Assembly (NCBI RefSeq): GCF_008831285.2
Contig: NC_045145.1
Location: 15,250,802 to 15,314,801 of the forward strand
DNA length: 64,000 nt
Source: Nymphaea colorata
Lineage: Eukaryota > Streptophyta > Magnoliopsida > Nymphaeales > Nymphaeaceae
Direction of reading: 5' to 3'
The position numbers and the translations under genes were made by a program. Position 1 is the first letter of the stretch. Each line of letters starts with the position of its first letter. Of this stretch, positions 47,420 through 59,188 are shown in pieces. The notes beneath the pieces were generated by a model that worked only from the letters and a program-made list of their open reading frames with translations, had not been told where the DNA came from and did not search any database.

Positions 47420-48138
47420 GAGAGAGAAAATAATCATTTAACTTCTATGGCCAATATTTCAGCAGCACAGCACAAAAAACACGTCAATGTGTGACTTTAT
47501 TATTTCCTTTAGCCAATTAAGTTTTCGTGCGGCCAACGATGTCATCATGGCATAGCGCACGAACTATCCAATTGCAAGATAGACGGTCAAGAAAACATAT
47601 TGCATTAACTGCGGATGACTTGAATAGTGTTTGATAGCGGCATGAACTCATGAAGGTTTGTCTTGTAAAGTCATTATGTGTTCCATATAAAAAAACAGGG
47701 GAGGGTGTCCGACCTGACCAATAATTGGCGGTAAAACAAACACCACATTAACTGCCATTCATAACATCAAATGAGCGGTCAGCCTGTGCCGCTCATCTTG
47801 AGATGGACGGCTTCCCCTAAATGAAATAACAGCAAGCACGAAATCCTGAAAAGAGGCAAGCGAAGATGAGATTCAAGTGTGAAAGAAAAGTACCCTCCGA
47901 GGCCCATGGAGATTGCTCCGGCGACGACCTCCGCGATCCCGGCGGTGAGAACAGTCGAAGAGGAGGAATTGGTGCCAGAGAGGCCCGCGGCGAGGGCGAA
48001 CGGGACGGTAAGTCCGTCGGAGACGCCGATGATGGCGTCCCTGACCATCTCCCCTGCGGTGAAGTGCTTCTCCTTGTGCTGCTGCAACAACGACTCTCCG
48101 GCGCTGCCTCTTCCGTCACCTTGGCTCCCCGTTGCCAT
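45389..48138 (-). CDS. VIT1: Vacuolar iron transporter, VIT1 type, copy A (247 aa)
   Basis: It moves Fe2+ (and Mn2+) into the vacuole in exchange for protons. Exons in transcript order are 48138-47894, 46506-46421, 46175-46061 and 45686-45389; the frame is open to TGA. Exon 1 ends in the first membrane helix with GVSDGLTVPFALAAGLSG, including Asp41, equivalent to the transport aspartate of the Eucalyptus protein. The cytosolic metal-binding domain keeps Glu100, Glu103, Glu111 and Glu114. Met147, Met148 and Glu151 follow in DFMMKFELGLEKP. The C-terminal helices include the GAIASAAAYGMAK end. Length fits VIT1 (about 250 aa). Intron 2 has a GC donor (CACAG|GCAAGT) where copy B has GT. All key residues are present, so it should be functional. 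Its neighbour at 50055-54640 is a tandem duplicate. Confidence 0.93.
46507..47893 (-). other. VIT-A intron 1
   Basis: It contains a long AT microsatellite (47357-47416), a poly-T run near 47094 and, around 46900-46930, gatccgaacccctc on the plus strand, which reads as a possible tRNA-type B box on the minus strand (old SINE remnant, low confidence). Confidence 0.5.
47357..47416. repeat. (AT)n microsatellite in VIT-A intron 1
   Basis: About 30 uninterrupted AT units. Confidence 0.95.
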
Positions 48139-50054
48139 TGCCTCTCTCTCACGCCCTCTCTCGTTTACCGTTCAACGAAGTCTGTGAGGCGATCCGGCTA
48201 AGCCTTGACTAACTAGTCCACTATTTACACGGCGAGCGAGCCGGAAAATGAGAGAGAGTGATGGATCGGATGCATCTCCTACCAAATCTGATCTGAAAAA
48301 CAGATCCAAATTTGCCGAGCTGAAATCCAAATTTGATGGTAGACCCGATAGATGAGCTAAGGACCGGAGGAACCAACGGGAATTCAAGAGCTCGTGTAAA
48401 CTAGCACGGCAAAATGGATCCGATAAAGTGAACCAAAAGCTTACCCCTTACAGCTGAAATTAAACGTATAAAAGGAATGGATCCAATTAGATCTAAAACC
48501 AATAGCGGATCAGGTAACGGTTAAGAATATGGATAGGGACCCTGCGGTTCAGCAGCTTGTGCCAAGCACGTGGTCGCCACGTGCTACCATGAGTGCATGT
48601 GGGCTGGAGTGGACAGTCACCTATTCCAACACTTATAGATTTGTTTATTCATATATTAATAACTCACGCCCATTTAATTATTTAAACATAAGTTGACCCT
48701 TAAAAATTAGATTTTAATATACTACCTCTCGAACAAAAAGGTTTGGATCTAAAAAAATAATTCTAATGCCAAACTTTTGATCTAGAACTGCTCAGTATAC
48801 ATGGAAGGTCTGTCCAGAATCGGATCCGATGTACTTAAAAATAAGGGTGATACTTCTTATCGAATCAGGGCCATCTGTGTCCCTAGATCTAGAACTGACT
48901 TTGCTATTTTCATGATTAATTGAAGCTTATGCATGTCAAATTACATTCTTTGATATATAATATATTCATCCGCTTTTTTTTTTTTTTTTTAACAAACCAC
49001 CCTATATCAAGTGGGGCACAAAATGATCACACCAAGCTAATGCTATAAGAAATTTTTAGAAGATCCACATGCTCTCTTAAAAAAGAAAACCCAACAAAAC
49101 TTGGTTCTTTCAGTATGAATGTCGCTTGGTGTATGGTCCTCTAATATTCAGATTTGAGATCTCTATTTCCCCTTAAAGACTAAACAAAATCCAGATTTGA
49201 TACTACTGTTACAACTGCTTCAAAGTTTGCGTTTGAACTGAGCTTGAGCTGCTGTTGCAGCCCATGGATCCTTGATAAAGGCGAAAAATGTGATTTTATC
49301 TCGAGACTTGAACTCGTTGGCACGCCTTCAAATGCTTATAATTATCGTTTTGCGCCCACACTTGATAAAATATCTGACAAGGGAAAGCAAAATAAAATTG
49401 AATTGTGGGCGGCCGGGCCTTGCTGTAGCTTGGCCTTTATCATGACTGGGGCCGACATGTTTTAGCATCTATGCTTCGTAAATCAAGCGCAACTCTGTGG
49501 ATTTTTTTTTTTCAGCTAGTTTTCAAATAATCTGACAGTAGATATCTAAAATAGGATTTTATACATATTTTAACATTTATGGTCTTAGTTTTTTCAGGTT
49601 GGTGCTCCTGAAACGAATAAAAAAAGAGCAGCTGAATTCAGTAGCCACTGAATCATTATGAAGCAACTTCGAGATTGATGAAAGGAGAAGCTGAAGCTCT
49701 ACAGACATCCATGGATCCGTCTCCTGCTTTATAACCAATGCAAAAATGACATACTACGAGATTGAACGAATAACATGAAATTCTGCATTAAAAACTACTC
49801 CAAATATTTATATCAATAACTAGAACTGAATACAAATAGGAAGGCCTGCTGATAAATAAGTTACAGATGTAAAAATTCTCCACGCCTTAAACTGCTAACT
49901 AGCGAACGATTGATAAACCAAATTATAAAATATTGATCTTCGTTGTTGGACTCTTTGATTTCAAAGGCTGTACTTGCAAAGCTTCATCTTTTCTTGGACA
50001 ATCACCTGTTGATCGGTCTCCCTCTTACCGCATAAACGCATAAAGGAGTTGGCT
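48139..50054. other. Spacer between the two VIT genes
   Basis: It includes the VIT-A leader and promoter on its left. I see no strong TATA box; a weak candidate is gtaaatag in the minus sense near 48226. It includes the VIT-B 3' flank on its right. The middle is AT-rich with a poly-T run at 48976-48990. The ORF at 49244-49465 has no recognised motif. Confidence 0.55.
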
Positions 50055-53000
50055 TTAAGAGGATTGTACTGCCCTGGCCATGCCGAAGGCAGCAGCTGAT
50101 GCTATGGCGCCAATCAATGTGGTCTCTAAGGCACTCCTGAAGGGCTTGTTCCCTGTGAATCGGCCCTTCACATAGCCAAAGAAGAGCAAGGCAAGGAGGG
50201 TGACTCCCACTGATGTTACGACGGCCTCTGATGCCTTGGGGATGAACATGTAAGGGATGAGAGGAACCAGACCGCCTGCTATGTACGATGCTGCAATTGT
50301 TACTGCACTCTGCAATGCTCTCTTCGGATCTGGTTTCTCAAGACCGAGTTCAAACCTGTTATTGCCAGTAAGAAGTTTTCGGTTATGCCCATTCCAAAAT
50401 AAAAGACTTTTGCTAGTTTCACAGAAGACATAATACAAGAAAAATCCTGCCAAATAGATTACTTTATCACGTTGGTCTCAGCAATTTTCTGTTTTTCTTT
50501 TTCTTCTGAATTTTTCTTCCTCAAATTCACCTGTGACTTCGCATCAGGACTGCAAATGGGTTGATCCGAGGCAGCTGAACCCCTTTAACATATTTGTTCG
50601 ATGCATTCATCCTTGTTTTATTGTGATTTATTATTGTAGTACCTCTAGGACCAGTTCATCCCTTTTGACGATTTGATCATAGTTAACAGTTTACAGTAGT
50701 TCAAAATACAGCAAAAGGTATAAGGCTTTTCCCCCTTGAAAAATACGTTTCTTTTATTCTATGGACATATTTCTTTCATAAATGAGTTGCTTTGCTATGG
50801 AAATGAAAGATCGTTGTTGAACTTGATGGAAAGGAAAGATTGTTGTTGAACTTGAAAGATGATATATGGATAAATAAAGGTTCATGGATCACGCATCCCA
50901 TAAAAATATTCTTCTGGTCCTTGCCCTCTTGATATACAAGCGTCCAAATTACTGTCATCGGTAGCTTGAATTGACAGAGTAGGTGGTAGGCACATATCCG
51001 CATGCATTTATTTGATTAACTTGTTCTTTCAAATCCATCCATAAATTATAGTCAATTGACAAATGTCCGCCTGCCTTTCACTAGAATCTATCATCTTTGA
51101 AATTGGATCTGTCAATTAGAACTTTTTAAAACAAAACGAGACAGATATCCTTAGAAGAAAGGAACAAAATAAGTAAATAGATTGATGTTTGAACACATTT
51201 GAAGACGGCACAAACTTAAATATCCTAAGCACATGACTATGGCAAGCTGTTAACATGCTAAAGAAATGAAAGAAGGAGGATGGATTTGTCAACCACGTTC
51301 AGCGAGGCTTGATGCATAAATTGTCTGTAAGAAGAGGATGAAATTGGAGAAGCCCTTAAGTATTTATTACTAAATTTTTTGTCGTTTTCTTTCATAGTTT
51401 TGCTCTAACTTTCGCATGGAAGCAACTTTAAAAGGAAACGGTAATCACAAAATTTGCAACTTTTGTCCCAATCGTATATTGTTGTTTGCCAAATATAAAA
51501 ATTCTGCAGAAATGATGCCTATTGCCACACTTAAGTGTTTCAGGAAAAGAAAAAAAAAAAAGTTAATCTGAACGCAAAGCTTACTTCATCATAAAGTCCA
51601 GCCACGCTTGAGGCTTTCGGCGAAGCGCGCTCACCACAGGATCATACTCCTCGGGTTCGAGCCCATACTCAGACAGGATTTCTGCAACTTCAGCAGCCTC
51701 TGCAAATAATTGAAAGAGCTTCAGACACACTCACATGAAGAAGGATAGCAAGTTGGGATCGTGGTTGTGGGGCGAATGAGCAGTTGCAGTTACCTGTTTC
51801 AGGAACATTGATGATCTCTTCTTGCTCTCGTTTCAGTTCGCGGTAGTAGTGATCCGCTTCGCTCTTTGCAGCAAGGAATCTGAAAGAAAGATGACGGGCA
51901 ACCATTAAACTACTGAAACCAGAGGAGATTAATTATTGCTGTATGGTTTGTCAGAGACTATGTTTCCAAACACTCGATAAAGATGAACCTATATGAATTC
52001 GTAATGGCTGCTTGATTATTTCCTAAATCAAGAAGACTGATGATCCCCTAGTTTTCGGAGTTGTTTTTATCATCAGCCATCTCAAAAGTCGAAATGTCTT
52101 CCTTTTCAAGGAGTGTCTACATTCATGTTTGTAAAGCCATGAGAAAAAGGATACTGTCAACGGTCCCCTATGGCAGAGGTGGAGAGGGAAGCAACTTAAA
52201 TAGAACTGTCCACTTTTTCTCTACCCTTTTCATTCTTGTCCCAAAAAGTGGCTGCCTCAGCAGTAGAATCCGTGGCTTCCCAGCTCGTAGCCTGTGTAGT
52301 TTAGCAAAGAGGGCATCTTTCCGTGCAGCAGCGGTCTGCTACCACAGCACCGCTGCATTTTATTGCATATAATAAAACTCTAGTATGCAACAACAGTATT
52401 TTATCACATAAATTCAGACGAGTACATTTTTTTCAAGGGTGTCCTTTCCAACCTAAATGAAGGACATCTGATCACATGAAAGGCCACCCATTTGCTGTCG
52501 CACAAGTATCTTGGCATCATTATCTTAATGGTTAATGACCAAACTTTTGTTTTCAGACTTTGACAGACTGGTTAACATAAATTACCATATAGACGACCAC
52601 CGCTTTTTACAGGGAGACATCAGGATCTTCTGTAAGACCTTTTTCCCTTTGTATTTTTCCAGTGAAGGGATGATGCGCCCCTTGCTTGGTTGGTTATTTC
52701 AAATTGATTTTTTCACTTGTCATCACTGAGGAGAGATTCGTCTCCTTTATTTAACATTGCAGTCGACAAATCATTGCACAACCGAAAATGGGATGCACGC
52801 CGTTGCCTTGGCTTCTTGGAGATCTGTATCGATCGTACGTGCATTTGGATCTCATCTCTATAATACTTTTAAATAAGAGAAAAGTACTCGCTACTCATTC
52901 AATTATCATATCCTCTCTCCCCACCTTTATAATCTCTGGTTCACCTATGATTTAACAAATCACACGATCTGCCCACTTACAAACGTATAAGTGCCGGTGT

Positions 53001-54640
53001 TATCTTTAATGAACTATGAGAGTATTCGTTTTAACATGTGGTCATACTCCAGTAAAATAAAGGAAATTATGCGTGAGATCCAAGGAGTATTTTATTATGA
53101 GATGGCATTTCACCAGCCAATTCTGTTGAAAGTCAGATCCAGCACTGTGGCATGCAGGCAAGTGGGGCCGATTGTGGCCGTGGGTGATTTATCAACTCTT
53201 TGATTCTGATCGGACTTCTATGAATTTTATTATGTCAGATCCAAAGCCGATTACATCGGTCTTCACAGTGGCGCATGTTTTATGAAATCGATAGTTTTTT
53301 TGGGAGTCTCCGGGGTGAAGTGGGTTCCACAGTCCTAAGCAGGCCACATGGTGTTTTATGGAGGTCAGCCACTCACAGTCTTCCTTACGATGGCAGAGCT
53401 AAAAATTTAAGTAAATTTGTTGAATAAAGTCTAAGTATGTAAACTAGTAGTTGAAAAAGGCCACATGAGTGTAAATATATGTACTTTTACATAAAAATAG
53501 GGGGACATGTGGCTCCCTTGTCCTATTTGTTGCTCACACAGATTACATATTAGTGCCCTTCAGCCAAAAATTTTGGCTTTGCTATTCTTTAGCGAAGAGC
53601 ATCCTGATCTGGTTTCGGGCTCGATAAAACGGTGCAGCCTTGGTTCGACCACCAGTTTATTCAAAAAGAGAAACCTAAAAAGTTCAGTAACTTGTTTAAT
53701 GATAAATACTTTCCAAGGAGTATATCATGGAAAACGCCACGACCACCTGCCTTTTAAGACAACACCATGAAAAAAACTAGACAGGAAGGTTGAACAAGTT
53801 GTTCAGGCATAGTTTTATAAAATCAACAAGAAGACAAGCATGTTTGTTAGTTTCATGCCATATGGTACTAAACTTTAAAATGTAAACGTGGCTAAGACCT
53901 GATCAAACACGTGCCTAGGAAGCTCAACTCAAGGTTGGTGCAGAAAAAGGTCCACGGTTCAACACTTCGAACTAAACCAATTCTTACTTCAAGGAGAAAG
54001 CCATGTTAAAAAAGTTCTACCAGAGAGTTTATATTGTTCTTCTACCAGTGATGGTGATGGTGAGCTTCAATCACCACCAAGGGTTCAAGCTTAACTAAAA
54101 GAACACCATGAATAAACTCAGACCATATAATCACAACACTAATCTAAGAAAACAAAAGCTCAAGCAAAGAAATGACAAAGTCAAGTTAATCTAATCTTAA
54201 GAAAACTAGAGAAAAGCGGGTGTATCCATGCGTGCACGCAAGTGTGTCTGTGAACCCAAACGGTTCTGCGTGAGGAACGGACCCCGACATGCATGTCCGG
54301 AAGCATGAAATGGATCACAAAGAGTAGAAGAGGCCGGGGGTGGCCGCGATGATGGTATAAGAAGTTGGGTTTAGGTTTACCCTCCGAGACCCATGGAAAT
54401 GGCGCCGGCGGCCACTTCGGCGAGCCCGGCGGTTAGAACGATGGAGGACGGGGCGTTGGCTCCAGAGAGTCCGGCGGCGAGGGCGAACGGAACGGTTAGA
54501 CCATCGGAAACGCCGATTATGATGTCCCTCACGATCTCCCCCGACGTGAAGTGCTTCTCCGTGTGGGCCGGCTCGATCAGCTTCTCCATCACACCATTGC
54601 TGCTACCGTTCTCCAAGTCGGGCGCAGACCTCACCGCCAT
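50055..54640 (-). CDS. VIT1: Vacuolar iron transporter, VIT1 type, copy B (253 aa)
   Basis: This second Fe2+/Mn2+ vacuolar importer has the same four-exon plan as copy A: exons 54640-54381, 51879-51794, 51699-51585 and 50355-50055 in transcript order. The middle exons (86 and 115 bp) are the same length in both copies. All introns are GT-AG. Transport and metal-binding residues are present: Asp46 in GVSDGLTVPF, Glu105, Glu108, Glu116, Glu119, Met152, Met153 and Glu156. The sequence is closer to remembered Arabidopsis VIT1 than copy A is (EIVRDIIIGVSDGL, AEVAAGAISMGLGG, SEADHYYRELKREQEEI). The first intron is 2.5 kb with nothing recognisable in it. Terminal residues differ from copy A (ARAVQSS versus AKVVAA). 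Confidence 0.94.
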
Positions 54641-56247
54641 TACTCCTCAAGAACGAAAGGATTCAAGAAAAAGAAAGAGCGATGAGAAAGAGGGTAGGAC
54701 TTGACCACCTTGTGAGTCCAAGAGTGACAAAGGAATGGCAATATAAAGAGAGAAAAGGAAACGGTGGTCGCCAATAGACAATTAAAAAAAGGAGAAACGG
54801 CCAAGGGGAAGACGCAGCCCCTTCGGCCTTCACCTTTTGTCATCCTTGTTCATTATTAGTCATAAAGTCCCGCTACCTTCTGGGACGGAACGTGGCCTTC
54901 ACACTCCCCAAAAGCTCACTTAATATCGTATTATCGATAAACAATGAATCAATAATGATCGAGGAAAAGGCATCAAAGATTTCACCTCTGTAATTTAAGA
55001 AATTAAACGAAAATCGTACCGTTATAGCTGTTGAAATTATTCTCTATGAAGTTTTCTTTGGGTTTTGGAGCAAGATCATCACGTTGGCATCACCATAAGT
55101 TTGAAAAAAAAAAAAAAAAACTAAATTCACGACTTTCACGCGGCTTTCACACTGCCCAGAATCTTTTTATAAGCCACCGAGGGCAGGTGATAAGAGATGA
55201 ATCGCGTAAACTATAAGGTGTTTAGTTGAAGATGATCAAATTTAAAATCAGCCATTTTTTGGACTCCACAATCGTCGGTCAGTCTGCACCCTGAAGATTC
55301 TTGATTGAAAAATTAGAGCTTCCTAATTAAGAAATTTATAATAATAATAATAATAGTGATAATTAAATCTTGATTATGCAGTAGGTGGGTGTCCCCATGA
55401 AGGCCCCCACAAGAAGAAGAAGAAGAGCGTCGTTTCTTTGTGTTTGAACATCTATTGTTCAATTATTGTTGTGGGGGACGCAGAAGAAAAAGGGAGGCGA
55501 GGACGGATAGAGGGCGCGTGGTGGGCGTGTGGCCGTCAGCCTACTCTGGCCGCTTCCGGCTGACGAACGTGGAAAGTGGGCGTCGGTGGGCTCCCACTCT
55601 TGTTGTTCTGTCCCCATCAATTGTACAGAAAAGCACAACAGGACACGCAGATTGGCAGAGGCAAGAGCACTTGGCTGATCTGTTTTTCTTTCTTTCCTTT
55701 CCTCCATGGCCAAACTTGGACGACTCTTGCACCTAGCTGTTGAAGTTATTTCTGGTGGAGAATGCGCCTGCCGAAATCTAATCGAATAAGATTTATGTAA
55801 TAGTACTTGAAAACAGAAAAATCAAGTCTGTTTCAAAATTTTCAACCGAGATGTGATCTCTTGAGCCCGAAACTTTCAAATTTATTCCTAAACATTTACA
55901 TCTGCAAATTGATGGCAAGAACAGGCAATCTCATTTTTCTCAAGTTTCATGAGGTCTTATCTGAAACATTCAATAGATCTTATCCACGAATATGATTGTG
56001 AGTTTTTACGTTTTCCTAAGCATACTGATTACCTCCACATGGTCGAAATTTGGAACAAAAAGATTGAGAGCTTAGTTTGTATTATTGTAAAATTTAATTT
56101 AGGTTCTTTCATGTAACAAAGGTGTAAGTTTCCTGGCAGATAACAAAAACGAAGTAAACCCACAATGGGACTTTGGGCTTCTTATCAATGCAGAGCCACC
56201 ATGATTCAATGAATATGCTTTCTTGTCTGCTCTGTTCATGTTAGAGA

Positions 56248-56540
56248 GTTTCACAAAGCAAAGATTTGTCAAGCTGCCGTCGGAAAAAAGGTCTGGTTCC
56301 TTGATCTGTAGGTAAAAACGAACTGAACCCAAGACTCAGTCTCTCATTTTCCCACTGAAGAGACGCCATGGATCGATGAGCAGGCTATCTCATCTCGTGA
56401 CTTTTGCTCGAAAGCTTCACCGCAACCAGAGGTTTGTCAAGGTGCAGTTCAGAAAAGGGTCTGTTCCTTGATTTATAGAAAAGAACGAACTGAGCAAGAA
56501 GCTCAGATTTTAGTCTCTTTTCCTTAGAGAGAGACGTCAT
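56248..56540. repeat. 166-bp diverged tandem duplication, 2 copies
   Basis: Units start gtttcacaaagcaaagattt (56248) and gcttcaccgcaaccagaggt (56414). Both contain gtttgtcaag or atttgtcaag, ggttccttgat or tgttccttgat, aaaa-cgaactga and gagacg-cat in order. A minus-strand ORF (56385-56582) covers the second unit; its translation is not recognised. Confidence 0.7.
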
Positions 56541-57060
56541 AAGTTGCTGAAGGCCATTGCTGGACAAAATTTCCACCGGCAAGGCTGCAACTGAGAAGGC
56601 CAGGCCTTTTTTTTTTTTGCCCTTTTCAGAAAAGCCAAATTAAATGTGGGCTATTTGAAAGTACTGTTGGCGCAGTAAGGTACTAGATCATATAGGTAGG
56701 TAATTTGCTCGGAGCCCGTCTCATTATTGAAGATTATGTGATTCAAATCTGTACACGCATGTTATCGCAATAAACTATTGTTTTTTTAATTACTACTTAT
56801 CAGAAGGCACGGGTCACTGAAACCTACTCCTGTCTTTCTCTCATTATCATCAAATATTTAACGCTGTCTTTGTCTCTCCTTCGGCCCCAGCCACGAGACT
56901 GACCCACCTCTCTCTGTGTCTCTCTTTCATATTAATGTTAGAAGGACCAAGCTTAATCAATGTTAGTTTCAATGAGCAACAGTGTAGCTGGTTGGTGAGA
57001 GTCGTATCATTAGTTCAGTTCTTGTATCTGCTATTCCTTTAGACTCTAAAGGTAGCACAC

Positions 57061-57365
57061 ATTACTTTTGAGGTAAAAAAGAGAATAATTGTAAGTTCAC
57101 TCAAGTCCTGACATAGTTTGAGAGGGTAAAAGAGAGTGTAATTGTAAGTTCACTCAAATCTTGTATCTGCTATTCCTTTAGCAGACATTACTTTTGAAGT
57201 AAAAGAGAGAATAATTGTAAGTTCACTCAAGTTCTGACATAGTTTGTAAAAGAGTATAATTGTAAGTTTACTCAATTCCTGTATCTGCTATTCCTTTAGC
57301 AGACATTACTTTTGAGGTAAAAGAGAGCATAATTGTAAGTTCACTCAAGTCCTAACATAGTTTCA
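57061..57365. repeat. Higher-order tandem repeat, about 120-bp period
   Basis: The phrase attacttttga-gtaaaa recurs at 57061, 57187 and 57305. Inside, the 18-base subunit aattgtaagttcactcaa (or one-base variants) appears five times, and ctgtatctgctattccttta-like blocks alternate with it. Two nested repeat lengths are therefore present. Confidence 0.85.
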
Positions 57366-57474
57366 GATGAGAAAGGAGAAAGACGGGTGGCTTCTGCCTC
57401 TAGGGGATTACCCGTGGCTAAAAAAAATCAGTCCTAACATAGTTCACTCGTCTGGAACAACAATTTTTTTTTAT

Positions 57475-57483
57475 GGGGGGGGG

Positions 57484-57520
<37 letters not shown>
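57475..57520. repeat. Poly-G then (GA)n microsatellite
   Basis: A G-run (about 12 bases) followed by about 17 GA units. Confidence 0.95.
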
Positions 57521-57523
<3 letters not shown>

Positions 57524-58430
57524 TCCAACACGATACCTCCAGTTTGCATAACATCAGCATCTTGCCTATGTGCCCATGTAGCTCCGGTTTGCATCACATC
57601 AGCATCTTGCCCTGACTGGAAGGCCCAACTATTCAAAACTTGACCGATACGACGACAACTCTACCAATATCAAGTCATATCTACCAATGCGTCCCGGCCG
57701 GGCAGATCCATTATTTTTAAAAATAATTTATATTTTTATCATTTTTTTTAAAGCAGGCGTATCTTTTAGGGTTCCAACGGGAAAGGAAGTTTGATCTTTA
57801 CAACACTGACTCCAGTTGGAAAAGTCTTTAAAACACTAGCACTTCGGCAGTACGCCAGGGAAAGGAAAGGGTCACGAAGTTTTACGCACGCACCTCTGAG
57901 TGTAAATTTTTTTGTTAAAGGAATGGAAAGCAACTCCACTGAACTTGTCATTTCATCTTAATGATCAGGGATCGCGAAGGCAACTTTATACAATTCAGAT
58001 TTATCATCAACGTTATTTATTTTCAGCTATCCTCTGCTAAAAAAAGGGATAAAGATAACGTTTTGAATTTCTCAATAAGAACTAATACCAAATTGTGCCC
58101 AATTCAAAATATACAGTAGCAAATTTTTGCCTTTTCCAAGATCCCCGTCTTCAAACGAGAATCTATGAATCATTTCCGAGACAAACATATGGTACTTTTC
58201 CCATTTCTGCCAGCCCAAGCCAATCTCTGGCTCCCAGACTGCAATTCTCGGTTGCCACACTCAAGTGAAACAGAAGAGAAGGTAAAGCCTGAAAACACTG
58301 TATAAGGAGCTTGTAAATTCTGCAATCATCTGAGCGAGGCTTGTTTGTGCGTCCATGGATGACAGTGCCATGATCCCTCCGTTCTCGATTGGAAGCCTGA
58401 TTTCAAGGACTAGAACTGACACAACCTTCT

Positions 58431-59157
58431 CTAGTCACGCTTGAGGGATTTTCTCAAAGCTGCTTTGGCTGCAAGTATAGCCACATATGAACTGATGGTC
58501 AATGCAATTCCAACCCAGAGGATCAGTTGATCATATGTCTGGCTCTGAACTTTGTAGGCACGCAGGCCTATGCTGTTCCAAAAGCTCTCCGTCCATACAG
58601 GATCTACTTCTCCCAAAGGATCCTCTGCATTTGTTGCAACCAATCTCCATCCATTTTCAAATTTCAATCTAGTTGAGTATGCAGGGACATACCTGAACTT
58701 AGTGTACAAGATCAACAAAGCATCAGAAACGCTGGAATAGTGCTCTAAGTAGTAAGAGGAAAAGCAAAAAGAAAGTCATATTTTCTATGATAACTGAAAC
58801 ATGCATACTCAAATGTGCCTAGTGAAATTTATGGCAATTTGCATATTTCCTGTCAAGGCAACCAAACAATGAAATCTATATGATTGTTCCCATAAGAATC
58901 GAAAGTTACCTTCTTTGGTTGCATGATACAAGTTTTCCATAAAATTATTAAACCAATGGCCAGAAAGTTTTCATAATCATTTTAACCTCGAAAGCCATAT
59001 TCTTCACCAAACAACATGGTTCAAGTGTTTACTCCTAGGAAATGAACAATAAAAAGATGTGTTTATGAGTATATGGTGCCAGTTTCGGAAAAAAAAAAGT
59101 TGGAAATTTCATATAATTTCAGCAGGCATTATATGTATCTATATACATTTCTTCGTG

Positions 59158-59188
<31 letters not shown>

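Larger units (their letters stand above)
54641..58430. other. Spacer between VIT-B and nicastrin
   Basis: The left part holds the VIT-B leader. The rest includes a poly-A run (55106-55121), a GC-richer patch (55470-55620) without a gene, two tandem-repeat regions (listed separately), a short duplication at 57541-57616 (tcagcatcttgcc twice, 51 bp apart) and a GA microsatellite. No gene is supported. Confidence 0.55.

Noticed and set aside
57475-57640. CRISPR-like short direct repeats near 57541-57616
   Set aside because: Only two copies, in a plant genome next to a microsatellite; a simple local duplication explains it.
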